From contig NZ_AWXC01000062.1 in the NCBI RefSeq assembly GCF_000479005.1, forward strand, positions 1 through 64,000: a stretch of DNA of 64,000 nt, read 5' to 3'. Below, one piece after another: positions 44,518 through 53,357 of the stretch. The first letter of the stretch is position 1. The number at the start of each line of letters is the position of its first letter. Below the pieces are notes generated by a model. That model was not told the origin of the DNA, ran no database searches, and was given only the letters and a program-made list of their open reading frames with translations. The stretch is from Prevotella sp. BV3P1 (lineage in GTDB: Bacteria; Bacteroidota; Bacteroidia; Bacteroidales; Bacteroidaceae). The position numbers were made by a program, and so were the translations under genes.

Positions 44518-44609
44518 AGAAAAGTTAGAACTCATTGAATTAATTTCTCTAAAAACATGTTCCTACTTGTGTTTGCTACAAGATTTTCAAACATCAAATA
44601 CTCATTCGA

Positions 44610-45497
44610 TTATTTAAATAACTTCCTGAAAGCTGGAGGAATCTGCGTTTCAAACTCCATGGGTCGACGAGTTACTGGATGGATAAAACAGAGCATATAG
44701 GCATGCAGACATAACCGACCAAGGGGATTGTCGCCATTGCCATACTTGAGATCTCCACACACAGGATGCCCTATATCGGCAGAATGGACGCGTATCTGAT
44801 TCTTTCGTCCCGTTTCCAAGCGATATTCTACCAGCGAGTGTTCGGTGGTACGGTCTAAGGTATGAAAATGGGTAATGGCAAACTTTCCGCCATTATCTAC
44901 CGGACTGGAATAAGTGACATACGCCTTGTTATCTTTCAACCAACTCGTAATAACCCCTTCGTCGTCTTCCATTTCACCGGATACCACCGCCACATAACGA
45001 CGATCGTACACAATGTCGTGCCAGTTGTGTTCCAACTCTTGTTCTGTCGCCATATCCTTAGCGTAAATCATCAGGCCACTTGTTTCACGATCCAATCGAT
45101 GCACAACATGTGCCGTGCATTTCTGTTTGCTGTTTCTAAAATAATCATCGAGAACGCTTTTCACGTTTAATGAAGAATGACCCGCAGCCATGGACAGGAT
45201 TCCAACGTGCTTTTCAATCACAACCAAATAACGATCTTCGTAGACAATCTTCAAATAGCGGTTTTTGAAGTTGATGTTTTTTTTAGACTTACTCACCGCA
45301 ATTTTCATTCCCGCCTCAAGCGGAAAATCAAACTGCGTGATGCATTTGCCATTTACGATGATGCCTTTTCCAGCCAACGTCGCTTTGATTTTACTCTTGC
45401 TTAGGTTGGTGACATGATTCAGCAACCAGTTTAACAGCGTGTCGGCTTGCGCCACCTCATAGCGGTCATAATCGCCTTTCATCTTATTGATATCCAT
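44610..45497 (-). CDS. RluA-family pseudouridine synthase
   Basis: The 295-residue enzyme has an N-terminal S4 RNA-binding domain (residues 18-70, LLNWLLNHVTNLSKSKIKAT) and a catalytic domain with HRLDRETSGL at 133-142, where Asp136 is the nucleophile. Later motifs RLETGRKNQIRVH and GHPVCGDLKYG are also typical. It converts uridine to pseudouridine in rRNA or tRNA; the specific site (RluC/D-like) cannot be decided. About 130 nt separate it from dapA upstream. Confidence 0.93.
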   Translation of the reverse strand: MDINKMKGDYDRYEVAQADTLLNWLLNHVTNLSKSKIKATLAGKGIIVNGKCITQFDFPLEAGMKIAVSKSKKNINFKNRYLKIVYEDRYLVVIEKHVGILSMAAGHSSLNVKSVLDDYFRNSKQKCTAHVVHRLDRETSGLMIYAKDMATEQELEHNWHDIVYDRRYVAVVSGEMEDDEGVITSWLKDNKAYVTYSSPVDNGGKFAITHFHTLDRTTEHSLVEYRLETGRKNQIRVHSADIGHPVCGDLKYGNGDNPLGRLCLHAYMLCFIHPVTRRPMEFETQIPPAFRKLFK

Positions 45498-45626
45498 CCA
45501 CTCTACTCTTCACTCGCACGTGCGAAAGTCTTGTCATTTATCTTGAATGCTTTCAGTCAGGGACGTTTCCTCCTCCATACCCATCAATTGGCATTCAAAT
45601 CATTCATCCAACAATCCAGCTATACC

Positions 45627-46514
45627 TTAAATTCTTATCTCTTTTAGGATGTCAGCCATCTTTTCTTTGGTTTTAATCGTTGTAGGTACCAATGGCAAAC
45701 GCAACACATTCTCAATGTACCCCATGTCGTTGAGCAAAGCCTTGACACCGGCAGGGTTACCATCAACGAACAAAAGACTGTATAACTCAGTAAACATGTG
45801 GTGTATCTTCCGCGCGGGTTCGTATTCTCCCTGGAACTCAAGCCTTATCATCCTGGAAAATTCTCTTGGTAAAGCATTGCCAATAACTGATATCACACCG
45901 GCCGCACCACTGGCTATCATGGAGAACGTCAGCGCGTCGTCCCCACTGATAATGTCAAACCTATCGGGTTTACCCTTGATGATTTCGTCCACCTGTTCGA
46001 GGCTTCCAGCTGCCTCTTTAATACCTACGATGTTTTCACAGTCGTGGGCCAACCGAACCGTTGTTTCGGCTTTCATGTTGACACCCGTGCGCCCCGGCAC
46101 ATTGTACATCACGACAGGAAGCGGACTGGCTGAAGCTATGGCCTTGAAATGTTGATACAATCCTTCTTGAGAGGGTTTGTTATAATAGGGACAGATACTC
46201 AAGATACCGTCGATTCCAGCCCAGTCTGTGGCTTTCATCTCTTCAATCACTGCTGCCGTATTGTTACCTCCACAATACTTTAAGATTGGAACTTGCCCCT
46301 TGTTCTCCTCTTTAACCAACCTTGTGATCTTGTTTTTCTCATCCAACGTCAGACACGGTGTCTCACCAGTCGTCGCCAAGATGCATAGGAAATCAACACC
46401 ACTATTCAATTGATAACGAATGAGTCGCTTTAACGCTGCATAATCTACTGCGCCATCCAACGTAAAAGGGGTCACTACAGCCACACCAAGTCCTCGAAAA
46501 ATGTGATATCTCAT
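45627..46514 (-). CDS. dapA: 4-hydroxy-tetrahydrodipicolinate synthase
   Basis: The 295-residue class I aldolase condenses pyruvate with aspartate semialdehyde, the first committed step to lysine and diaminopimelate. Lys166 (NIVGIKEAAG) would form the Schiff base. Tyr137 and the YNVPGRTG loop, and the TTGETPCLT motif at 48-56, complete the active site. A TATATTTG -7 box at 46550-46543 on the minus strand gives it a promoter of its own with a leader of about 22 nt. Confidence 0.96.
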   Translation of the reverse strand: MRYHIFRGLGVAVVTPFTLDGAVDYAALKRLIRYQLNSGVDFLCILATTGETPCLTLDEKNKITRLVKEENKGQVPILKYCGGNNTAAVIEEMKATDWAGIDGILSICPYYNKPSQEGLYQHFKAIASASPLPVVMYNVPGRTGVNMKAETTVRLAHDCENIVGIKEAAGSLEQVDEIIKGKPDRFDIISGDDALTFSMIASGAAGVISVIGNALPREFSRMIRLEFQGEYEPARKIHHMFTELYSLLFVDGNPAGVKALLNDMGYIENVLRLPLVPTTIKTKEKMADILKEIRI

Positions 46515-46600
46515 AAATGCCTTTAATCTTACGATTTAATTGCAAATATAGTACTTTTAGCCGATAAAGCTCATCATAAGATGGAAAAAATACATTTTAT

Positions 46601-47524
46601 TTACGACTTACTACCTAGGAACAAGAACACCATGCTCAACAACACCAAGGCCAAGTCGACCGCTTTTCCCTTGAGATTCTTCTCATGAAATACAAAAGCC
46701 CCGAACAAGAAGCTCACCAAAACACTGCCTCTTCGCACCATGGAAACGATGGAAATCATGGCTTCTGGCTTACTCAAGGCATAGAAATAGACAAAGTCTG
46801 CCATACAAAGAAAAACACTGATGCCCACTATCGACCACGACCAATGAAAATATGTGGTATGAAAACGGGCAGGATACCATGTCAACAACAAGACCACTCC
46901 CATCATGAAACACTGGTAAACATTATACCAACCCTGTACCATCATCTTGTCCAACCCTACTCCACCATCCGTTACCGGCGCCATGAGGTACTTGTCGTAC
47001 AAGCCACTCACCGCTCCCAACAACGCGGCAAGCACCAAAAGGAACAACCAGCGATTGTGCTTGAAGTCTATTCCTTCTTTCTTGCCCGATCTACTCAGCA
47101 GGTAGAACGACGTAATGGCCAGCAAAACGCCAACCCACTGATACAGGTTCAACTCTTCACCAAACACCAACATGGCACCTACAAGTACCATCACGGGGCG
47201 TGTGGCATTGATGGGACCAACAATGGTAAGCGGAAGATGCTTCATGGCAAAATAGCCACATATCCAAGAAGACAGTACGATACAACTCTTCAGTAGGATG
47301 TATCGGTGGACTTCCCACCCTCCGGAGGAAACATGGAAGATAGTGTTGTCAAGCACATTCGTCGTTGCTGACAGGATGATGAATGGCAAAAAAATGCACG
47401 AACAGAATAGTGTGTTCAGAAATAATACAGGGATGACGGAATTACCTGACAGGGCATTTTTCTTGAAAACATCATAAAAGCCCAGCAATAACGCCGACAA
47501 GAAGGCAAGCAACAACCACTCCAT
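46601..47524 (-). CDS. EamA/DMT-family transporter
   Basis: The 307-residue inner-membrane protein has about ten hydrophobic helices in two EamA-type halves. Examples are GPINATRPVMVLVGAMLVFGE in the first half and ISIVSMVRRGSVLVSFLFGA in the second. Substrates of this superfamily vary (amino acids, nucleotide sugars, metabolites) and cannot be inferred. Its ATG overlaps the truA stop by one base (TGATG), so it is translationally coupled to truA. Confidence 0.9.
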   Translation of the reverse strand: MEWLLLAFLSALLLGFYDVFKKNALSGNSVIPVLFLNTLFCSCIFLPFIILSATTNVLDNTIFHVSSGGWEVHRYILLKSCIVLSSWICGYFAMKHLPLTIVGPINATRPVMVLVGAMLVFGEELNLYQWVGVLLAITSFYLLSRSGKKEGIDFKHNRWLFLLVLAALLGAVSGLYDKYLMAPVTDGGVGLDKMMVQGWYNVYQCFMMGVVLLLTWYPARFHTTYFHWSWSIVGISVFLCMADFVYFYALSKPEAMISIVSMVRRGSVLVSFLFGAFVFHEKNLKGKAVDLALVLLSMVFLFLGSKS

Positions 47525-48255
47525 CAGTACTCAACGTCTTCTAAAAACAACGCATTGGCAGGCATGCTCTCGCCTGCTTTGGTACGGTTTCCACTCCGTA
47601 CGACGGCATCAAACTCATCAAGGGTCATGCGATGACGGCCCACTTCTATCAAGGTGCCAACCACGGCGCGTACCATGTTGCGCAAAAAGCGATTGGCTTT
47701 GATGACAAAGTACCAAGCATCTTCGCCAACTTCCACCCAGTCAGCCTGCACCACATGACACAACGTTGTCTTCACATTCGTGTTGCTTTTGCAGAAAGCG
47801 CCGAAATCTTCCACCTCCAAAAGATGCGAAGCTGCTTCGTTCATCAATGAAAAGTCGAGCTGATAAGGCAACTGACACGAATAATGGCGCAGAAATGGAT
47901 TTTTCGACAGGTGTATATAATAATGGTAGGTGCGCCACTTGGCACTGAAGCGCGCATGCATGTCCTGGTCGACGGGAATAACGTTCAACACCGAAATGTC
48001 CCGCGGCAGCAGGCGATTGAGCTTATAGGTGAATTGTTTGGTGTCTATCTCGGCATGGAAATCAAAATGTGCAAACATCTTTCGAGCATGCACACCGGCA
48101 TCTGTCCGGCCGGCCCCTACAGTCACGATGGGTTCTCTGAGAATGACAGACATGGCCTGTTGCAACTCAGCTTGCACCGAATGCCCGTTGGGTTGCACCT
48201 GCCATCCATGATAAGCTGTTCCGTCATAGCGGAAACATATGAAATACCGATGCAT
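47524..48255 (-). CDS. truA: tRNA pseudouridine synthase A
   Basis: The 243-residue enzyme makes pseudouridine at positions 38-40 of tRNA anticodon stems. The catalytic Asp52 lies in GAGRTDAGVHA. RYDGTAYHGWQVQPNG at the start and NRFLRNMVRAVVGTLIEVG near 190 are family hallmarks. It starts 7 nt after the Spy-like gene, placing a housekeeping gene at the tail of a stress-regulation cluster. Confidence 0.96.
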   Translation of the reverse strand: MHRYFICFRYDGTAYHGWQVQPNGHSVQAELQQAMSVILREPIVTVGAGRTDAGVHARKMFAHFDFHAEIDTKQFTYKLNRLLPRDISVLNVIPVDQDMHARFSAKWRTYHYYIHLSKNPFLRHYSCQLPYQLDFSLMNEAASHLLEVEDFGAFCKSNTNVKTTLCHVVQADWVEVGEDAWYFVIKANRFLRNMVRAVVGTLIEVGRHRMTLDEFDAVVRSGNRTKAGESMPANALFLEDVEY

Positions 48256-48262
48256 GAAAAGC

Positions 48263-48724
48263 TTACTTTTTATTTTTTTGATGCTGCTGTCGAAACATAG
48301 CCACCCGCCTCATCATTTGGCGATGAAACTTCTCTTCGGCACGGATAATCTTAAACACTTTGCAGGCAGGTAGAATGGTCAAGAACTGAAGATGATACTC
48401 CTGCTGTATTTCCTTGTTTTTAACTTCGTTGGCTGCATTTTTTCGAATGGCTTCTTCACAGGCCTTTTCATCCGTGATATTCAGATGCCTAAAGCGACGG
48501 CCTTCTGCAAAATAGGTCATCTGTTTTTTCCTCATGTCCCGATACACGGGGAAAAACGCAGCCGATTCTTGTGGGGTCAGCCCGGCTTCCGTGGTGATGA
48601 ACTGTTCCAGCTCGGCTTGAAATTTCTGAGGATTAAACCTCCCTTGCTCACGTTGTGGTTGAGCTGTCGCGGAAGATACCAACAAACAGAAGGTGAAAAA
48701 AATAACGGATAAAACGTGTTTCAT
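48263..48724 (-). CDS. Exported Spy/CpxP-like helical protein
   Basis: The 153-residue product has a signal peptide (residues 1-21, SSATA). A largely helical, charged body follows, with LTPQESAAFFPVYRDMRKKQM near residue 50 and a basic FHRQMMRRVAMFRQQHQKNKK tail. This recalls the LTxxQ-helix periplasmic chaperone/sensor group (Spy, CpxP, heavy-metal sensor), though similarity is loose. It follows an anti-sigma-like gene and an ECF sigma gene, so it may sense or buffer envelope stress. That role is inferred from context. Confidence 0.68.
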   Translation of the reverse strand: MKHVLSVIFFTFCLLVSSATAQPQREQGRFNPQKFQAELEQFITTEAGLTPQESAAFFPVYRDMRKKQMTYFAEGRRFRHLNITDEKACEEAIRKNAANEVKNKEIQQEYHLQFLTILPACKVFKIIRAEEKFHRQMMRRVAMFRQQHQKNKK

Positions 48725-48738
48725 GTTCAGCTCCTTTC

Positions 48739-49110
48739 TTATTCATCAGCTAATATTGCGTAGATATCGCCATTGTCAATCATCGAGTAAAAAGCTGTTT
48801 CTTCAACAGAGCCATCACTCATGCTGCTTTCTGTTTGCTGATCTGTGGTGAACACTTGTTCCTGTTGGCCCGCAGAAGGCTTTGCAAAATAAATAGTAGC
48901 CGTCAATGCAACAGCCAAAACGCTGGCTGCAGCAATCATTGCCGGACGCATTCTGAACCAAACGGCGTGGTGTGTCTTCACGGTTTTGGCTGCTTGATCA
49001 GGCAACTGAGCCATGAATTGATCGGCAAAGTTATCCAAATAACCCTGTGGAGCCTTGAAAGGTTGTACCTTTCCAAATCGGTTCTCTATGTATTTGTCTT
49101 CTTTTACCAT
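48739..49110 (-). CDS. Putative anti-sigma-like single-pass membrane protein
   Basis: The 123-residue product has a cytoplasmic N-terminal part (APQGYLDNFADQFMAQLPDQ), one membrane helix (residues 56-75, MIAAASVLAVALTATIYFA) and a Gln/Ser/Thr-rich acidic periplasmic tail. No ZAS zinc motif is present. The position directly after an ECF sigma gene and the topology suggest a regulator of that sigma factor. I cannot show it from motifs. Confidence 0.62.
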   Translation of the reverse strand: MVKEDKYIENRFGKVQPFKAPQGYLDNFADQFMAQLPDQAAKTVKTHHAVWFRMRPAMIAAASVLAVALTATIYFAKPSAGQQEQVFTTDQQTESSMSDGSVEETAFYSMIDNGDIYAILADE

Positions 49111-49153
49111 AATTATTATCTTTACTAATATGACGCAAAATTCACTAAAAGGT

Positions 49154-49705
49154 TTAATCCAGATCCTGGAAATAGGCTGTTATTTTCTTGACTGCCAAAT
49201 GATAACTGGCTTTTAGCGCACCTTCGCTCGTGTTGAGAAGTTCACTCATCTCGGCATATTTCATTTCCTCATAGTAGCGCAGGTTGAACACCACACGCTG
49301 CACTTCCGGCAGCTGGGCTATTGCTTCTTGCAACTGCGCTTGTGTCTCATCTCCATCAAAGTAGTCATCGGCCATCAGCATGTTGGCCACCGAAGGGTTG
49401 TTATCCGTGCTGACCGCCCTGTTGTTGCTTTTCTTTCTCAAGAAGTCCAACGCCTCATTGATGGCAATGCGGTAGATCCAAGTTGATATCTTTGATTTGC
49501 TTCGAAAATCATTCAAATTGTTCCAAGCCTTGAGAAAGGCATTCTGCAACACGTCATTGGCATCTTCATGGGTCAGAACGATACGACGAATCTTCCAATA
49601 CAGCGGTTTACTATATTGGTAAACAACCTGTGAGAAGGCCTGACGTTGTGTTCCCTTTTTGGCCAAGCGATCGGCTATGTTCTGTTCATTGTATGGTCTA
49701 TCCAT
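49154..49705 (-). CDS. ECF-type RNA polymerase sigma factor (second)
   Basis: The 183-residue protein has region 2 (YWKIRRIVLTHEDANDVLQN, AFLKAWNNLNDFRSKSKIST, WIYRIAINEALDFLRKK) and region 4 (LPEVQRVVFNLRYYEEMKYA with EMSELLNTSEGALKASYH). It begins 6 nt after the L,D-transpeptidase stop and heads a sigma / anti-sigma-like / Spy-like series. It is distinct from the ECF gene at 15.9 kb. Link to cell-wall stress is suggested by gene order only. Confidence 0.93.
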   Translation of the reverse strand: MDRPYNEQNIADRLAKKGTQRQAFSQVVYQYSKPLYWKIRRIVLTHEDANDVLQNAFLKAWNNLNDFRSKSKISTWIYRIAINEALDFLRKKSNNRAVSTDNNPSVANMLMADDYFDGDETQAQLQEAIAQLPEVQRVVFNLRYYEEMKYAEMSELLNTSEGALKASYHLAVKKITAYFQDLD

Positions 49706-49711
49706 TCACAC

Positions 49712-51286
49712 TTATGGCAAGTAATTGAGGAGTTGATGGTATATCACCGAATCAAATCCATAGACATCGGGATATTCTGTCATCACATTGTTCTCGTTAG
49801 GGTACAAAGTATAATAGGTGATGAACAGCGGAACCGTCGGTTTTACTTGAACTGACTTAATCAACTTGGCCCTGTTTAGTCTGTCGGCCTCCACCGCTTG
49901 TTTCTTGTCAGATGATGGATTGTCGTCCATATAGGTGGGATGAATGTCTGCATCCATCGAATACCTGATTCTTTCTATCGTCTCTTCGTCCTTGTCACCT
50001 AGTAGGAACACGGCGAAATCGAATGGCTTTTCGAGTCGAATACAGCCATGCGAAACCCCTCGGTTTTCTTTTTCAAAAACATCTTTCGATGACGTATCAT
50101 GCAGATAGATAGCGAATTTGTTCTTAAAGCGGAACACGATGCGCCCCATGGCATTGCCCTTTCCACCTTCTTGTATGACAAAATAATTGCCACTTTTCAG
50201 CATGTCAGCAGACACCTGCGTGACATCCATTCGTTTTCCGGTCTTTCGTTCGCGAATGAAATATCGCCGAGCATCAAAATAATCTTTGTTCCCCGCCTGT
50301 GGAACAACGCTTTTTTCGATGATGCTTCTGGGCATGACCCACTGTGGATTGATGTCCATACGTATGATTCTACTGGTGATGAGTGGTGTCTTCGTACTCA
50401 TAGCACCTATGCCTATACGCATGCTTAGCGTCTTATCGTGATCTCTTGCCATGAGATGCATGGAAGGCAAATTGATGACAACGTACTTGTCATGCTTGTC
50501 AGGCTCGTCATCCAGTCGCCACCTGGCACGCTCCAAATTGCAAATCACCTTGCGCCTGGCCGCTGTACCTACAGCTTTGGGCAACCGTTGTTTCAAGTCA
50601 TCGTACAACTTTCCATGCGGTTGAATGGCTTGTAGGTAGATGCCCACGCTGTCGTGCCGTATCTTCTGCAAGGCCTCGGTCCAAAAGTTTTTGGTGGGTC
50701 GCTGCATGGGAAGATCAAAAAGTTCACGATAACCCACATTGATGGAATCGCGCTTTCTGACATCCAGCTTGTTAAACAGTGCGAATGGGTTGGTATAACC
50801 AAACTGTTGCCCATTGACGTATCGTAGATAAGCTTTGGTGAGATGATATTCCAATCGAGCCATCACTTGGCTGATGGTGTTGTTGGCTGTATCAAAGTCG
50901 AGTGTGCGCAACCGTTTCAAATCATTCTCAATATCCTTGACATAGAACTTTTTAGGTGAAAACCCATCCTGATCAACGGTACGCAGATACGCCAACAACG
51001 TGTCTGCACGCGCATCAACGCCCAGCCTGTCTATCCACAAGAAGCTGCCATGCTGACCATAATAACTTCGGGTTCGATAATCGGGCTGCATGGAGTCGAC
51101 ATCGTCCTTCATCAACCGATCAAGATGCTGTCGTATTTTACCAGGATGAATGGTATAAGATGACGTTCTCAAATTGGAAAACGCCTCTAATTGAAGTGCT
51201 TGGTTTGGATTCAACTCCTTCTTCTTGCATGAACACAACTGGAAGATAAGAAGAAGGAGAAGTGAAAATTTGAAGAAGACTTTCAA
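49712..51286 (-). CDS. L,D-transpeptidase lipoprotein (YcbB-like)
   Basis: The 524-residue product has a lipoprotein signal (LLLLLIFQLCSCKKKE). Its YkuD catalytic domain has HDTSSKDVFEKENRGVSHGC, where Cys415 in SHGCIRL is the nucleophile and the HxxxxxxxF...SHGC pattern is complete. The large N-terminal half and the insertion around the catalytic loop fit the YcbB branch rather than small Ldts. It forms 3-3 cross-links in peptidoglycan in the periplasm. It lies 6 nt upstream of the ECF sigma gene and 7 nt downstream of a small T9SS-type protein gene. Confidence 0.92.
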   Translation of the reverse strand: MKVFFKFSLLLLLIFQLCSCKKKELNPNQALQLEAFSNLRTSSYTIHPGKIRQHLDRLMKDDVDSMQPDYRTRSYYGQHGSFLWIDRLGVDARADTLLAYLRTVDQDGFSPKKFYVKDIENDLKRLRTLDFDTANNTISQVMARLEYHLTKAYLRYVNGQQFGYTNPFALFNKLDVRKRDSINVGYRELFDLPMQRPTKNFWTEALQKIRHDSVGIYLQAIQPHGKLYDDLKQRLPKAVGTAARRKVICNLERARWRLDDEPDKHDKYVVINLPSMHLMARDHDKTLSMRIGIGAMSTKTPLITSRIIRMDINPQWVMPRSIIEKSVVPQAGNKDYFDARRYFIRERKTGKRMDVTQVSADMLKSGNYFVIQEGGKGNAMGRIVFRFKNKFAIYLHDTSSKDVFEKENRGVSHGCIRLEKPFDFAVFLLGDKDEETIERIRYSMDADIHPTYMDDNPSSDKKQAVEADRLNRAKLIKSVQVKPTVPLFITYYTLYPNENNVMTEYPDVYGFDSVIYHQLLNYLP

Positions 51287-51293
51287 AGTCTAA

Positions 51294-51602
51294 CTATCTG
51301 ATAGAAATCTTTCTAACCGTTTTACCTACCTTGACAATGTAACAACCCTTGGGTACATTGAGCTCGTATCGCTTATCCTGACTATCAACCTTGACACTCA
51401 TTAAGCAAACTCCTGTTACATTATATACCTGCAATACTTGTCCATTAGCACCACTGACATGCAAAACAGATCCAGAGACAGAAATGGAAACATTCTGAAT
51501 ATCATTCTCGATGATTTCCATTGACTGACCAGCTTGCACCGACAATGGATACGCCATGAACAATGCTGCAGCGAATGCTATAGAAAGTATCTTTTTAACC
51601 AT
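51294..51602 (-). CDS. Small exported protein with T9SS-type C-terminal fold
   Basis: The 102-residue product starts MVKKILSIAFAAALFMAYPL (signal peptide ending VQA). The rest is essentially a sorting-domain-like beta sandwich: VSISVSGSVLHVSGANGQVL, VYNVTGVCLMSV and LNVPKGCYIVKVGKTVRKI. Such free-standing domains occur in Bacteroidales and are of unknown use. The start at 51602 fits the promoter at 51634-51664. It is followed closely by the L,D-transpeptidase. Confidence 0.75.
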   Translation of the reverse strand: MVKKILSIAFAAALFMAYPLSVQAGQSMEIIENDIQNVSISVSGSVLHVSGANGQVLQVYNVTGVCLMSVKVDSQDKRYELNVPKGCYIVKVGKTVRKISIR

Positions 51603-51633
51603 ATTATGTCTACCATTTGTGTTCACTTCAAGG

Positions 51634-51664
51634 CAAAGATAGTTATTTATAGGTAATATTCAAG
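51634..51664 (-). promoter_or_regulatory. Promoter for the small T9SS-type gene and downstream ldt/sigma genes
   Basis: On the minus strand CTTG (51664-51661), 19 nt and TATCTTTG (51641-51634) fit the consensus. The leader to the ATG at 51602 is about 25 nt. Confidence 0.65.
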
Positions 51665-51696
51665 GATGACGATAAAATATTATTGTGCATTTAACT

Positions 51697-52614
51697 CTAT
51701 TTAACATCAAAAATCATTTCTTCGGCTGTCAAAAAGCTGTTTGGAAATATTCTCTGTGCTTCTCGTAGAATCACGCTCTCATCATCATACCGCGCGCTAT
51801 AATGCCCCAACAGTAATTTTCCCACTCCCGCATCAAGAGCCACCTGGGCAGCCTGTGCCGCCGTGCTGTGATAATATAGCTTGGCGCGGGCTTCATGTTC
51901 CGAATCGTATGTCGACTCATGGTACAACACATCCACGCCCTTTACCAGCTGGTGGAGCGTGGGGATGTACCGCGTGTCACTGCAATAAGCATAGCTACGC
52001 GGTGCCTCAGCCGGATAGGTCAGTCGGCTATTTTCCACCAATTCGCCCTCCTCAGTGGTCCAATCGGCACCATTCTTGATGTTGTTGATTTGCGAAATGG
52101 GGATTTGGTAGCAATCAATCATATCCCGACGGATGTGCGGCAAGAGTGGTTTTTCCCTAAACAGGAACCCACAACAGGGCACTCGATGCTCCAAAGGAAT
52201 GGATGCTACCGTCAAACTTTTATCCTCATAAATCACCTGATGCTTGGTTGTGTCAACAGCATGGAAGACCACTTCAAACTCAAGACCCTTGCAAAACATG
52301 TCTATTTGCATCTGAAGCATCGGCTCAAACTCGCCTGGCGCATAGACATGCAGCGTAGCCGTACGCCCCAACATGCCGAAAGTGGAAATCATACCGATGA
52401 GTCCCAGACAATGATCGCCGTGCAGGTGACTGATAAAAACCGCTTGAATACGGGTGAAGCTCACTCTGGAACGGCGCAACTGCACTTGCGTACCTTCGCC
52501 ACAGTCGACCATGAAAAGCTTTCCGCGTATGTCGACCACTTGCGAAGAAGCGTTGTGTTTGAGCGTGGGCAAGGCACTGCCACAACCTAAAATATGTATT
52601 CTGAAGGGTTCCAA
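51697..52614 (-). CDS. rnz: Ribonuclease Z
   Basis: The 305-residue metallo-beta-lactamase-fold endonuclease matures tRNA 3' ends. The zinc motif HLHGDH is at residues 63-68. LGCGSALPTLKHNASSQ at the start, SDTRYIPTLHQLVKGVDVLYHE (metal Asp and exosite region) and LLGHYSARYDDE near the end are diagnostic of RNase Z. It starts 9 nt after the lipocalin-like gene stop. Confidence 0.96.
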   Translation of the reverse strand: MEPFRIHILGCGSALPTLKHNASSQVVDIRGKLFMVDCGEGTQVQLRRSRVSFTRIQAVFISHLHGDHCLGLIGMISTFGMLGRTATLHVYAPGEFEPMLQMQIDMFCKGLEFEVVFHAVDTTKHQVIYEDKSLTVASIPLEHRVPCCGFLFREKPLLPHIRRDMIDCYQIPISQINNIKNGADWTTEEGELVENSRLTYPAEAPRSYAYCSDTRYIPTLHQLVKGVDVLYHESTYDSEHEARAKLYYHSTAAQAAQVALDAGVGKLLLGHYSARYDDESVILREAQRIFPNSFLTAEEMIFDVK

Positions 52615-52623
52615 TGTCTTTGA

Positions 52624-53187
52624 TTATTGCTGTCTTCTGAAGGCAAAGATGCCCTCATTGTTCTCCAGATAAAGGCTGTCGGCTCCCAAGGTGTTCACGC
52701 TGAAGGTGTCTTTATTCAGCAACAACTTACCGTTGAGAATCTTCCAAGTTGTCCATGGATTGCTCTCGGCCTTGACGAACGACTGCACGCCTCCACCCTC
52801 TTGTATCTCAAAGTTCTTGTCCAAGCTCGACCACTTGCCCAAGAGCGTGGTGAGATTGATGACTTTCTGCGCCACTCTTTCACCGTTGGACTGAACACCT
52901 ACGATGGCCAGTCGGTCGCCAACCATCAAACCTCCCTGAACATCAGAGATAACGTCGCCATCTGAGTTCAACATATACATCAGCGTATCACCAGCATCTG
53001 ATATGATTTGCAGCGTGTGCATGGCCGTACCGTCTCCGCATACGCCATAAACAGTAGAATCGTTATTGGTTTCTTCCACAGTGGCATCGTTATTATCTGC
53101 AACTTGCTTGGGCTTGCGGTCTACACATCCCATCACTAAAAATGTGGTCAAAACCACAACCACTAAGCCTTTCATACTCTTTTTCAT
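52624..53187 (-). CDS. Lipocalin-like lipoprotein
   Basis: The 187-residue product has a lipoprotein signal with lipobox LVMGC (Cys21). A linker rich in Asn/Asp/Thr/Glu follows. The C-terminal domain with LLGKWSSLDKNFEIQEGGGV, NGKLLLNKDTF and DSLYLENNEGIFAFRR matches the small Bacteroidota lipocalin-like lipoproteins. Ligand unknown. It probably shares a transcript with rnz. Upstream lies the 22-bp repeat array at the end of mazG. Confidence 0.78.
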   Translation of the reverse strand: MKKSMKGLVVVVLTTFLVMGCVDRKPKQVADNNDATVEETNNDSTVYGVCGDGTAMHTLQIISDAGDTLMYMLNSDGDVISDVQGGLMVGDRLAIVGVQSNGERVAQKVINLTTLLGKWSSLDKNFEIQEGGGVQSFVKAESNPWTTWKILNGKLLLNKDTFSVNTLGADSLYLENNEGIFAFRRQQ

Positions 53188-53291
53188 GATAATCTGTTTT
53201 AATATTTTCTATTTCTTTGATTTCCAACCTGTTGTACGAATTAACAAAGAAGTGATTTCTTCGACATTGCAATTCCTATGCTATTGGCCAC

Positions 53292-53357
53292 CAAACTCAA
53301 TGACTTTGAAGGCCAAACTCAATGACTTTGGAGTGCAAAGTCAATGACTTTCATTTG
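53292..53357 (+). repeat. 22-bp tandem repeats overlapping the end of mazG
   Basis: Three units start at 53292, 53314 and 53336 with exact 22-bp spacing. All contain TCAATGACTTT preceded by CAAAC or CAAAG. The third unit overlaps the last codons and the stop of mazG (stop at 53341-53343). The period and core are shared with the array at 31522-31596. Confidence 0.85.
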
